64,000 nt of DNA from Intrasporangium_A sp051961875 (GTDB lineage Bacteria; Actinomycetota; Actinomycetes; Actinomycetales; Dermatophilaceae): the NCBI RefSeq assembly GCF_051961875.1, contig NZ_JBQCCV010000125.1, forward strand, positions 1-64,000, written 5' to 3'. The notes under the pieces were generated by a model. That model saw only the letters and a program-made list of their open reading frames with translations. It searched no databases and was not told where the DNA came from. The position numbers and the translations under genes are program-made. Shown here piece by piece: positions 55,466-63,576 of this stretch; position 1 is the first letter of the stretch, and each line of letters opens with the position of its first letter.

Positions 55466-56503
55466 TCAGTCCGCGGGATTCCCGGCAGCCGGACCAGGGG
55501 CGGTGGCGCGGCGGCGCACCCACCAGCGACGCCCGAGCACGCCGGCGACGAGCAGCAGGACGAGCCAGGGGAGCAGCACCGCGAGGCCGGTGACGATGAC
55601 GGCGAGCGAGTCGAGCATGGCGGTCCAGGCCGCGTGCAGCTGGGCGACGAAGCCGCTCGTGGCCGGCGCGGGCTGGGTCGCGCTCGTCCAGAGGCTCACC
55701 GTCACGTCCGACGTCGTGGTGCGCCGCTCCAGCGTCGCGAGCCGACTCTCGAGCGAGTCAAGGTCCGCCTGTCGCCGGGTCACCTCGTTCTCGATCGCGA
55801 TGATCTGCGACACGTTGGTGGCCTTGACCAGCAGGGCGCGGGCCTGCGCGACGGCGTCACGCATGGGACCGATCCGCGCCGACGTGTCGACGTAGCTGTC
55901 CGTCAGGTCCTCGCTCTCCGAGGACCGGTACGAGACCGTGCCGATCCGGGACAGCTCCGCCACGACACCGTCCAGCTTCTCGGCGGGAACCCGGACCGTG
56001 AGGCGTGCCTCGTTCACGGCGACCGCCGGCACCGACACACCCGCCCCGGACTCACTTGCCGGCGGCCCGCCGGTCGGGTCGGGTGCCGTGACGACGTTCT
56101 CCGAGAGCACCTGTCCACCAGCCGCGGCGGTGACCGACCGGACGCTGCCGCTCGCCGCAACGAGATCGGTCACCTTGATGCCGAGCCAGGCGGAGCGCGC
56201 CAGCTTGGGTCCGACCACGGGAGCCGCGGCCGCACCGTTCGCCGACCCTTGCGAGAGGGTCGGCCCCGGTTTCGTCACATCGCCAGTGGTCCCCGGCGCG
56301 CCCTCCTGGCCCGCGCCCCCACCCAGTGCAGGCTGCCGCAGCGCTGGGGCGGAACCGCTACTGCTGCCGGCGCTGCTCGCATCCGAGCCCACCCGGAACT
56401 GCAGCCCGATGACGAACGCGACTGCGACGAGCACCACCACCGCCGCCGCCCATGTTGCGCGCGAGCGGGGCAAACCGCTCGGACCTCGACGGATGACGGT
56501 CAT
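55466..56503 (-). CDS. DUF4349 membrane protein
   Basis: The 345-residue protein has an N-terminal transmembrane helix (about residues 17-36), a Gly/Ser/Pro-rich linker to about residue 95, and a folded region. A coiled coil follows near 235-275 (IIAIENEVTRRQADLDSLESRLATLERRT), then a C-terminal transmembrane helix and an Arg-rich tail. This is the DUF4349 layout (PspC/YfgM-like surface domain), function unknown. ATG at 56503 has GGAGG seven bases upstream. It is convergent with murJ, two bases apart, and divergent from cgoX. Confidence 0.85.
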   Translation of the reverse strand: MTVIRRGPSGLPRSRATWAAAVVVLVAVAFVIGLQFRVGSDASSAGSSSGSAPALRQPALGGGAGQEGAPGTTGDVTKPGPTLSQGSANGAAAAPVVGPKLARSAWLGIKVTDLVAASGSVRSVTAAAGGQVLSENVVTAPDPTGGPPASESGAGVSVPAVAVNEARLTVRVPAEKLDGVVAELSRIGTVSYRSSESEDLTDSYVDTSARIGPMRDAVAQARALLVKATNVSQIIAIENEVTRRQADLDSLESRLATLERRTTTSDVTVSLWTSATQPAPATSGFVAQLHAAWTAMLDSLAVIVTGLAVLLPWLVLLLVAGVLGRRWWVRRRATAPGPAAGNPAD

Positions 56504-56604
56504 CGTCCTGCCTCCATCCCCGGGCGCCCTGTGGCGGCCCTTCACCCGTGCAGACACCGAGGGCGGCTCGATCGTTGCCCGGGCCCGGGTGAAAGAGTGG
56601 CGAC

Positions 56605-57990
56605 ATGAGTCTGCGTGTTGGGGTCGTCGGTGGTGGGATCAGCGGGCTCGCGGCGGCTTGGGAGCTGGTCCAGGCCGACCCCGGCACGTCGGTCACCGTC
56701 TTCGAGGGATCCCCGCAGCTCGGGGGTCGGCTCCGACGGGCCCCTGTGGCGGGGGCGCTCGTCGACGTCGGCGCAGAGTCGGTCCTCTTTCGACGTCCCG
56801 AGGCCGTCCAGCTCATCAAGGAGCTCGGTCTGGGCGACCGGCTCACCCACCCCGCACCCGTCGGTGCCTCCATCGTGTCCGGCGGCGCGCGTTGGCCGAT
56901 GCCGAAGGGGACCCTCATGGGCATCCCCGCCGACCCCGACTCCGTCTCCGGGCTGCTCAGCCCCGCGGAGGTGGAGCGGGCCCGCCACGAGGTCATCACC
57001 GGCCCCACCGGCGGGGATGTGGCGATCGGCCGACTCGTCGAGGAGCGGCTCGGTCCCGCGGTCACGGACAAGCTCGTCGAGCCACTCCTGGCGGGCGTGT
57101 ACGCCGGTCACTCCCGCGCCATCTCCGCCGAGTCGGCCGTCCCCAGCCTGTATGCCGCTGGGCTGGCCGGGACGTCCCTCCTCGAGGCCGCGCGTGAGGC
57201 GGTCGCGCCGTCGCAGGGCGCCACGGCCGACCCGCGTCCGGTGTTCGCCACGCTCCAGGGCGGGCTCGGCTCGCTGCCGGGCCTGCTCGCCGAGGCGCTG
57301 GTCGCCAAGGGCGTCGAGATCCACCTGGGGACGATGGTCCGCCGGCTGAGCGGCGGTCCGGGCGCCTGGACCCTCACGACCGGGCCGACGATCGACGAGG
57401 TGAGCTGGACCTTCGACCGGGTCCTCGTCGCCACTCCCGGCGCACCGGCCGCCCGGCTACTCCGGACCGTCGCGCCCGACGCGGCGGCCCCGCTCTCGAG
57501 GATCGACTACGCCTCGATGGCGATCGTCACCTTCGCCTTCCCCGGACCGGTCGACGAGCCGTTCGCCGGCAGCAGCGGGTTCCTCGTGCCACCGACCGAG
57601 CCGCTCTCGATCAAGGCCTCGACGTTCAGCTCGGTCAAGTGGCCGTGGCTCGCCGAGACACGGCCGGACCTCACCTTCGTCCGGGCCTCGCTCGGTCGGC
57701 ACGGGGAGGAGGCGACGCTGCAGCGACCCGACGCCGAGCTGGCGCGCCTGGCGCTCGCCGACCTCGGCCACGTCCTCGGCGTCGCCCTGCCCGCCCCCGT
57801 CGACGTGCACGTCCAGCGCTGGGGCGGCGGCCTGCCGCAGTACGGCGTCGGGCACCGCGGGCTCGTCGGCGAGGTACGAGCGGGCCTGCCACCCACGCTG
57901 GAAGCAAGCGGGGCGGCATACGACGGGGTCGGGATCCCTGCGTGCATCGGGTCCGGGCGAGCGGCAGCCCGCCGGCTGCTCACCGGATGA
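56605..57990 (+). CDS. cgoX: Coproporphyrinogen III oxidase (HemY/HemG type)
   Basis: The 461-residue flavoprotein starts RVGVVGGGISGLAAAWEL (FAD Rossmann), with FEGSPQLGGRLRRAPVAG and DVGAESVLFRRPEAVQLIKELGLGDRL typical of the HemY family. The C-terminal FAD motif reads YDGVGIPACIGSGRAAARRLL. Given chdC next to it, it should oxidise coproporphyrinogen III to coproporphyrin III. ATG is six bases after AAGAGT, a weak leaderless-type signal. It precedes chdC by 43 bases on the same strand. Confidence 0.93.
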   Translation: MSLRVGVVGGGISGLAAAWELVQADPGTSVTVFEGSPQLGGRLRRAPVAGALVDVGAESVLFRRPEAVQLIKELGLGDRLTHPAPVGASIVSGGARWPMPKGTLMGIPADPDSVSGLLSPAEVERARHEVITGPTGGDVAIGRLVEERLGPAVTDKLVEPLLAGVYAGHSRAISAESAVPSLYAAGLAGTSLLEAAREAVAPSQGATADPRPVFATLQGGLGSLPGLLAEALVAKGVEIHLGTMVRRLSGGPGAWTLTTGPTIDEVSWTFDRVLVATPGAPAARLLRTVAPDAAAPLSRIDYASMAIVTFAFPGPVDEPFAGSSGFLVPPTEPLSIKASTFSSVKWPWLAETRPDLTFVRASLGRHGEEATLQRPDAELARLALADLGHVLGVALPAPVDVHVQRWGGGLPQYGVGHRGLVGEVRAGLPPTLEASGAAYDGVGIPACIGSGRAAARRLLTG

Positions 57991-58033
57991 CCCGATTGGG
58001 AGCCGACCGACGTCGGGGGTGATGATGGGGGAC

Positions 58034-58735
58034 ATGAGTGACCGGTTGACCCCTTCCCAGATGCGCGAGATCAACGACACCATCCGCTACTCGATGTGGT
58101 CGGTGTTCGGCTCCGTTGCCCCCCTCGGCGAGGACCGCGAGACGATCGTGGCAGAGTTCCAGGCCTTCCTCGAGAAGGTCGAGGGGGAGGGCGTCACCGT
58201 CCGGGGTCTCTACGACGTCGCGGGCCTGCGTGGTGACGCCGACTTCATGGTGTGGTGGCACGCGGAGACGATCGAGCAGCTGCAGGCGGCCTACCGTGGG
58301 CTGCTGCGCACCGGCCTCGGCGAGACGCTCGAGCCGGTCTGGTCCTCGGCGGCCCTGCACCGGCCGGCCGAGTTCAACAAGAGCCACATCCCGGCGTTCA
58401 TGGCCGACGAGAGGGTCCGCAAGTACGTCTGCGTCTACCCGTTCGTCCGGTCCTACGACTGGTACCTCCTGGACGACGCCGAGCGGCGTGACCTGCTCGT
58501 CGAGCACGGCCGGATGGCGCGCGAGTACCCCGACGTGCGGGCCAACACGATCGCGGCCTTCGCACTCGGCGACTACGAGTGGCTCCTCGCCTTCGAGGCG
58601 GACGAGCTGCACCGCATCGTCGACCTCATGCGTGAGCTGCGCGCGGCCCGCGCCCGCCTCCACGTCCGCGAGGAGATCCCCTTCTTCACCGGGCCCCGCG
58701 TCACGCCCGACGAGCTCGTCGCCACGCTCCGCTGA
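58034..58735 (+). CDS. chdC: Coproheme decarboxylase (HemQ)
   Basis: The 233-residue protein is the final enzyme of the coproporphyrin branch, decarboxylating coproheme to heme b with peroxide. With ATG at 58034 the key residues fall at H118 (FNKSHIPAF), Y135 (VCVYPFVRSYDWY) and H158 (LLVEHGRMARE). These are the numbers I recall for the distal His, catalytic Tyr and proximal His of the Corynebacterium diphtheriae enzyme. This supports both function and start, although GTG 58019 and ATGs 58022/58025 are in frame. It follows cgoX on the same strand. Confidence 0.94.
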   Translation: MSDRLTPSQMREINDTIRYSMWSVFGSVAPLGEDRETIVAEFQAFLEKVEGEGVTVRGLYDVAGLRGDADFMVWWHAETIEQLQAAYRGLLRTGLGETLEPVWSSAALHRPAEFNKSHIPAFMADERVRKYVCVYPFVRSYDWYLLDDAERRDLLVEHGRMAREYPDVRANTIAAFALGDYEWLLAFEADELHRIVDLMRELRAARARLHVREEIPFFTGPRVTPDELVATLR

Positions 58736-58763
58736 GTCCCCGGATGGCCTCTTCGCCGGCCCG

Positions 58764-59156
58764 CTACTTGTCGCGGCCGGTGAAGAGCGTCCAGACCATT
58801 GCGGCCAGGGGGATGAGCAGGAACCACTGCCACTGGTGGGTCACGAAGAAGAGGGCGACCGCGCCGAACGAGATCAGGCCCATGAGGGCGCCACGACGGG
58901 CCGCCCACGGGTCCTTGACCTCCTCCGAGGTCGCGGCTGGCGTCGCCGACCGGTTCTCGACGGGTAGTCGGTCGGCCGGGTGGGGCAGGTCGGTGAAGAG
59001 CCCGTCGAGGTCGGCCCTCGTGACGGCGTCACCGGCGCGGCCGCGGCGGTCCTCGTACTCGTCTGCGTCGAGCCGCCCTGCGTCGAAGTGCTCCTTGAGC
59101 AGGCGCTTGGCGGCCTCGCGCTCCTCGTGGCCGATGCGGATCTCCCCGTCACTCAT
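58764..59156 (-). CDS. DUF1707 protein with C-terminal membrane segments
   Basis: The 130-residue protein has the DUF1707 (SHOCT-like) N-terminus IRIGHEEREAAKRLLKEHFDAGRLDADEYEDR (residues 6-37). A linker follows and then two hydrophobic segments (about 90-105 and 108-125). Function is unknown; such proteins may regulate envelope processes. ATG is six bases after TAGGGT on the minus strand, a leaderless arrangement independent of msrB upstream. It is convergent with chdC. Confidence 0.86.
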   Translation of the reverse strand: MSDGEIRIGHEEREAAKRLLKEHFDAGRLDADEYEDRRGRAGDAVTRADLDGLFTDLPHPADRLPVENRSATPAATSEEVKDPWAARRGALMGLISFGAVALFFVTHQWQWFLLIPLAAMVWTLFTGRDK

Positions 59157-59162
59157 GCGCGC

Positions 59163-59168
59163 ACCCTA
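59163..59168 (-). promoter_or_regulatory. -10 element of leaderless DUF1707 start
   Basis: TAGGGT on the minus strand, then GCGCGC and the ATG of the DUF1707 gene. No Shine-Dalgarno sequence is present. Confidence 0.45.
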
Positions 59169-59186
59169 TCCGCCCGTGCGGCGTGC

Positions 59187-59612
59187 CTACACGGTGTCGG
59201 GGGCGAGCCGTAGGCTGATCGAGTTGATGCAGTAGCGCTGGTCGGTCGGGGTGTCGTACCCCTCGCCCTCGAAGACGTGGCCCAGGTGGGAGCCACAGTT
59301 CGCGCATCGCACCTCGACGCGGCGCATCCCGTGCGAGATGTCCTCGAGGTACTCGACGCGGTCACCTGCCAGCGGGGAGTAGAAGGACGGCCAGCCGCAG
59401 TGCGACTCGAACTTCGTGTCGCTCCGGAACAGCTCCGACCCGCAGGCACGGCAGGAGTAGACCCCGGCCGTCTTCGTGTCCGTGTACTCGCCCCGGAACG
59501 GGGCCTCGGTCCCGGCCTGCCGGAGCACGTGGAACTCCTGCGGGGTGAGGCGCTGCCGCCACTGGTCCTCGGTGAGGTTCAGCCCATAGGTCTTCTGCGA
59601 TTCGTCGCCCAT
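59187..59612 (-). CDS. msrB: Peptide-methionine (R)-S-oxide reductase
   Basis: The 141-residue protein repairs oxidised methionine (R form). Zinc Cys pairs are in YSCRACGSELF and RCANCGSHLGHVF. The catalytic Cys lies in QRYCINSISLRL near the C-terminus, and FESHCGWPSFYSPL is a conserved loop. All key residues are present. The 200-base stretch upstream (59613-59812) holds the terminator of the VWA gene and several CTGAGA repeats. Confidence 0.95.
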   Translation of the reverse strand: MGDESQKTYGLNLTEDQWRQRLTPQEFHVLRQAGTEAPFRGEYTDTKTAGVYSCRACGSELFRSDTKFESHCGWPSFYSPLAGDRVEYLEDISHGMRRVEVRCANCGSHLGHVFEGEGYDTPTDQRYCINSISLRLAPDTV

Positions 59613-59726
59613 GTCATGGGCAACGCCGAGCCGCTCCGATTTGTGCCCCGGCCGCGGTGGGGCGCCGGGCGGCCCGAGTCAGCCTGAGAGGCCCTGAGAC
59701 GCGCTGAGACGTCCTCAGACGACCGA

Positions 59727-59758
59727 GAGGTCCGCGGGCCTCGTGGTCCGCGGACCTC
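59727..59758 (-). terminator. Hairpin downstream of the secreted VWA gene
   Basis: GAGGTCCGCGG (59727-59737) and CCGCGGACCTC (59748-59758) form an 11-bp perfect stem with a 10-base loop, 55 bases after the VWA gene stop (minus strand). Three CTGAGA units and an inverse CTCAGA precede it at about 59683-59718. Confidence 0.65.
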
Positions 59759-59812
59759 CCACCAGTGGCGTGGTCCCTCAGGGTCCGTCGGAGGGTCCCT
59801 GCCTCCTAGCGG

Positions 59813-61138
59813 TCACTTCTGCTTCGGCGGCACCGTGCACGTCGTGGTGGCGGTGTTGCCGGCAGGGTCCGTGGCCGTCAGCGTGGCATCGCCCCGGAAG
59901 GTGAAGTGCCAGTCGACCGCGCCGCTGAACGGGGTCGTCGTCGAGGTCGAGGCACCGGGTGCCTGCGTCAGCTTGAAGTAGGTCCCGGCGGCGTACGGGC
60001 CGAAGGTCGTGCCCGTCCCGTTGTCGCGGATGCTGACCGTGACCTCGCCCAGGTTGTCGTCCGCGACCAGCTGGAAGAAGCCGGCCTGCTGCCAGCCCGC
60101 GGGCGTCTTGCCGGCCGGGTTGACACCGGGGCCGCAGGCCACCGTCGGCGGGGTCACGTCGTTGACTCCGATCGAGACGGTCTGCACGAAGTCGTCACCC
60201 GCGTCGGCACCGTTGATCTTGAAGCGGGTGGTGCAGGTGAGGGTGCTGCCCTGGGGAGCGTCCGCTGCCACCGAGATCGTCTCGCCGAGCACGACGTCGG
60301 CGCCGCTCGTGACCGTCTGGGGCAGAGCCGGGCTGAAGCCCAGGGTCAGTCCGGGCGAGCAGACGGTCTCGGCCGTGACCGTCGCGGGCAGGTTCGTGAG
60401 GCCCTCGAGGATGGCCGTGGAGAGACCAGTCGCAGAGACGGAGGAGAAGAACCGCCCTCCCGTGGCAGACGTGATGGCGGTCGCCTGACCGGTCCCGTTG
60501 AGACCGTCGCCGCTTCCCGAGTTGACGCTGATCGCGACGACCCTGGCGCTCACTCCCTGCAGCGACGCGATGGCGTCAGCCAGCGTGTGCCCGAGGCTCG
60601 GGTCGTGGCCGCTCGCGTCACCGAACCAGACGACGACCCGAGACGAGCCGGGCCGGAAGGTGATCGCGCCTCCGCCGCTGCCGATCTGCCACAGCGCGTT
60701 CAGCTGCGCCTCGGGCAGGTCGCCGCCGCCACCGGCGGAGATCCCGTTGACCGCCGCCTGCGCGGTGGTCGGGTTGTCCGTGAGGTCCGTCCGGACGCGG
60801 AAGACGCCCGCCCCGTCGACCACGTCCTTGTAGTCGACCACGGCGAACTGGGCGTCTGCCTGCTCTGCCTTGACCGTCGAGACGATCGTCTTCATCTCGG
60901 ACTGGACGTTCGCGATGGCCGGACCCATGCTGCCCGTCGAGTCGACGACGAGGACGACGTCGGGACGGGGCGGGATCGCCGGTGTGGAGATGGTCTTCGT
61001 GACGTGGATGCTGGTGCCGGGGTCGAGGTGTTCGTCGACGGTCGACGGGCGCACACCCGCCGTGGCGATCGACGGAGCAGTCCCCAGCAGTGCTGTCGCG
61101 ATGACGGCGAGGAGACTGCGGCGCAGCGTGGTTGGCAT
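59813..61138 (-). CDS. Secreted VWA-domain protein
   Basis: The 441-residue protein has a signal peptide (TLRRSLLAVIATALLGTAPSIATAG). A VWA domain follows at about residues 55-240 with the metal site DSTGSM (D-x-T-x-S), WFGDASGHD and a late SGGRFF-like region. Beta-rich Ig-like modules run to the end (VTPPTVACGPG, GNTATTTCTVPP). No membrane anchor or LPXTG sorting signal is visible, so it is probably released. Binding partner is unknown. ATG at 61138 has GGAGG nine bases upstream. It is divergent from the hydrolase gene with 209 bases between starts. Confidence 0.87.
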   Translation of the reverse strand: MPTTLRRSLLAVIATALLGTAPSIATAGVRPSTVDEHLDPGTSIHVTKTISTPAIPPRPDVVLVVDSTGSMGPAIANVQSEMKTIVSTVKAEQADAQFAVVDYKDVVDGAGVFRVRTDLTDNPTTAQAAVNGISAGGGGDLPEAQLNALWQIGSGGGAITFRPGSSRVVVWFGDASGHDPSLGHTLADAIASLQGVSARVVAISVNSGSGDGLNGTGQATAITSATGGRFFSSVSATGLSTAILEGLTNLPATVTAETVCSPGLTLGFSPALPQTVTSGADVVLGETISVAADAPQGSTLTCTTRFKINGADAGDDFVQTVSIGVNDVTPPTVACGPGVNPAGKTPAGWQQAGFFQLVADDNLGEVTVSIRDNGTGTTFGPYAAGTYFKLTQAPGASTSTTTPFSGAVDWHFTFRGDATLTATDPAGNTATTTCTVPPKQK

Positions 61139-61347
61139 GATGCGGAACCTCCGAGTGGAGTGACGATGGACGACCGCACGCCCATGCAGGCCCACAATGG
61201 CCCGCGAGCGCGGACGGCAGGCCCGGGCCGGGTGGCCCGGAGAAGGTGCCTTCGGTGGCGGCTTCTGTCCATGAGAGCCGGCTGGGAGCGTCCTGATACG
61301 TCCGGAATGTCCCCTCGACGCGGCACGCCCTCCTGAGAGGATGAGGC

Positions 61348-62517
61348 GTGCCGCTGCCGAAGCTCGTCTCACGGCCCCTCCTCGTGGCGGGGGTCGCCGG
61401 CGGTAGTGCACTCGTCGGGGCCGCGGGCGGCTCGCTCGCGGCAGGTGCCTACTTCGCGCGGAAGGTCCTGACTCCGGACGAGGAGCAGCCCGACGACGTG
61501 GTCGTCCTCGCCTGTCGCGGCCGTGAGGTGACGCTCGGGTTGACCCCGGAGACGATCGTGCCCGGTCGCTACGGGCTCTGGCTCGACGGAGGTGCGGGGC
61601 ATGCCCGCCTCGGGCAGATCCTCCGTCTCGACGGGGGGTCGGTGACGAGGGAGCTGCTCGGCGTCGACCGCGGACGGGTGCGCCCAGGGCCGGCCCGTTG
61701 GGACCAGTACTGGTACTGGGACCGTCCTCGCATGAGCATGGGCATCCCGGACGAGGATGCGATGATCCTCACCGAGCTCGGACCGGTGCCCGCCTGGATC
61801 GTCCGACCCGAGTCCGGGCGGGCGACCGGCACGTGGGCGGTCCTGGTGCACGGGCGCGGGGCCCGCAAGGAGGAGACGCTGCGGGCCGTCCCAGTGCTGC
61901 GCCGGCAGGGCGTGACCTCCCTCGTCGTCGGCTACCGCAACGACCGGGACGCCCCGCGGGGGCCCGACGGCCGCTATACCCTCGGGCTGTCCGAGTGGCG
62001 CGACGTCGACGCCGCGCTGCGCCACGCGGTGCGCCGGGGGGCTCGGCGTGTCGTCCTCTTCGGCTGGTCGATGGGCGGGGCGATCGCGCTGCAGGTACTC
62101 GACAACTCGGCCCTGGCGGACCGCATCGCCGGCGTCGTCCTCGACTCGGCGGTCGTGGACTGGGCCGCGGTCATGCGGCACCACGCGCACCTCCAGCGGG
62201 TGCCCGGGTGGCTCGTGGGGGTGACGACGGCCCTGATGGGGATGTCGCGGGCCGGCGGCCTCGTCGGGATCCGAGAGCCGATCGACGTGGGTAGAACGGA
62301 CTGGGTGCGCCGCTCGGCGGAGCTCGACCGGCCCATGCTCGTCATGCACTCGGACGGGGACGACTTCGTGCCGATCGGACCGGCGGCGGAGCTCGCCCGG
62401 AGGCGGCCGGATATCGTCCGCTTCGAGCGCTGGGAGATCGCCCGGCACTGTCGGGAGTGGAACTACGACCCCGAACGATGGGAGCGCGTCGTGGGGGAGT
62501 TCCTCTCCGAGCTCTGA
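61348..62517 (+). CDS. Alpha/beta-hydrolase with N-terminal membrane segment
   Basis: The 389-residue protein has an N-terminal hydrophobic stretch (VAGVAGGSALVGAAGGSLAAGAYFA, about residues 13-37) that could be an anchor or uncleaved signal. An alpha/beta hydrolase domain starts near residue 160 (AVLVHGRGARKEET). The nucleophile elbow is FGWSMGGAIAL, the Asp lies in HSDGDDFVP, and His lies in EIARHCREWN. The substrate is unknown. GTG is five bases after GAGGAT. The PPK2 gene follows 74 bases on. Confidence 0.85.
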   Translation: MPLPKLVSRPLLVAGVAGGSALVGAAGGSLAAGAYFARKVLTPDEEQPDDVVVLACRGREVTLGLTPETIVPGRYGLWLDGGAGHARLGQILRLDGGSVTRELLGVDRGRVRPGPARWDQYWYWDRPRMSMGIPDEDAMILTELGPVPAWIVRPESGRATGTWAVLVHGRGARKEETLRAVPVLRRQGVTSLVVGYRNDRDAPRGPDGRYTLGLSEWRDVDAALRHAVRRGARRVVLFGWSMGGAIALQVLDNSALADRIAGVVLDSAVVDWAAVMRHHAHLQRVPGWLVGVTTALMGMSRAGGLVGIREPIDVGRTDWVRRSAELDRPMLVMHSDGDDFVPIGPAAELARRRPDIVRFERWEIARHCREWNYDPERWERVVGEFLSEL

Positions 62518-62591
62518 GCCGCAGCGCATCGGGGAGCCGCCGTGCCGCGTCCGCAGGACACGACGTCGACCGCACGGCAGGATGGCGAGAC

Positions 62592-63500
62592 ATGGGGAAG
62601 ACCAAGGGCAAGGACCGGGCCAGGACGGGCGATCGACACGGGTCGGTTCCGGCGGATGGGCCGGGCCGGCTGGGCGGCTTCAGGGAGGCCCTCCGGGTCG
62701 GCGACGGCTTCGCGCTGGACGAGGTGGACGCCGGAGCCACGCCCAACTACGACGGTGGGAAGCGGGACGGCAAGCAGGACCTGGCCCGGGCCGAGGAAGA
62801 GCTGTCCGAGCTGCTCGAGCGGCTCTATGCGGAGTCGACGGGCGGCTCGAAGCGGGCGATCCTGCTCGTCGTGCAGGGGATGGACACGTCGGGCAAGGGG
62901 GGCGTGATGCGGCATGTCGTCGCAGTCAACCCCGAGGGCGTCGAGGCGACCGCGTTCAAGGCGCCCACCCAGGAGGAGCGCGCGCACGACTTCCTCTGGC
63001 GGATCCGCAACGCCCTGCCGGCCGCCGGCCAGCTCGGTGTCTTCGACCGCTCCCACTACGAGGACGTCCTCATCGTCCGGGTGCACGACCTCGTCCCCGA
63101 GGAGGAGTGGTCGACCCGCTACGACACCATCAACCGGTTCGAGCGCGAGGTCGTCGACGCGGGCACGACGATCGTCAAGGTCATGCTGCATCTGTCGAAC
63201 GCCGAGCAGAAGGCGCGGCTCATGGAGCGGCTCGACCGCCCGGACAAGTATTACAAGTACAACCCCGGTGACGTCGACGAGCGGAAGCACTGGGACGAGT
63301 ACATGGACGCATACCAGGCCGCGCTGGCGCGGTGCTCGACGGACACCGCTCCCTGGTATGTCGTCCCGGCCGACCACAAGTGGTACGCGCGGCTCGCGGT
63401 CCAGCAGCTGCTCCTCGAGACCCTCCGAGAGATGGACCCGACCTGGCCGCCCGCGGACTTCGACGTCGCCGCGGAGAAGGCGCGTCTCGCCGCCACCTGA
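62592..63500 (+). CDS. Polyphosphate kinase 2 family protein
   Basis: The 302-residue protein has PPK2 motifs: Walker A VVQGMDTSGKGGVMRH near residue 92, Walker B DRSHYEDVLIVRV, and NRFEREVVDAGTTIVKVMLHLSNAEQKARLMERLDRPDKYYKYNPGD with the lid. WYVVPADHKWYARL is near the C-terminus. PPK2 enzymes transfer phosphate between polyphosphate and nucleotides, and direction and nucleotide are uncertain. Codon 1 is ATG at 62592, eight bases after CAGGAT. It is convergent with the aidB-type gene. Confidence 0.92.
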   Translation: MGKTKGKDRARTGDRHGSVPADGPGRLGGFREALRVGDGFALDEVDAGATPNYDGGKRDGKQDLARAEEELSELLERLYAESTGGSKRAILLVVQGMDTSGKGGVMRHVVAVNPEGVEATAFKAPTQEERAHDFLWRIRNALPAAGQLGVFDRSHYEDVLIVRVHDLVPEEEWSTRYDTINRFEREVVDAGTTIVKVMLHLSNAEQKARLMERLDRPDKYYKYNPGDVDERKHWDEYMDAYQAALARCSTDTAPWYVVPADHKWYARLAVQQLLLETLREMDPTWPPADFDVAAEKARLAAT

Positions 63501-63523
63501 GCGGCTGCGGTCGGGCGCGTCGG

Positions 63524-63576
63524 CCGGGTCGGCTCAAGCGGGTTCAGGTCGGTTCAGGCGGGGTCAGCCGGCCCGG
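63524..63576. terminator. Possible bidirectional hairpin between PPK2 and AidB-type gene
   Basis: CCGGGTCGGCT (63524-63534) and AGCCGGCCCGG (63566-63576) pair at 10 of 11 positions around a 31-base loop that itself repeats GGTTCAGG. It includes the stop codon of the minus-strand gene. It could stop both convergent transcripts. Confidence 0.35.
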
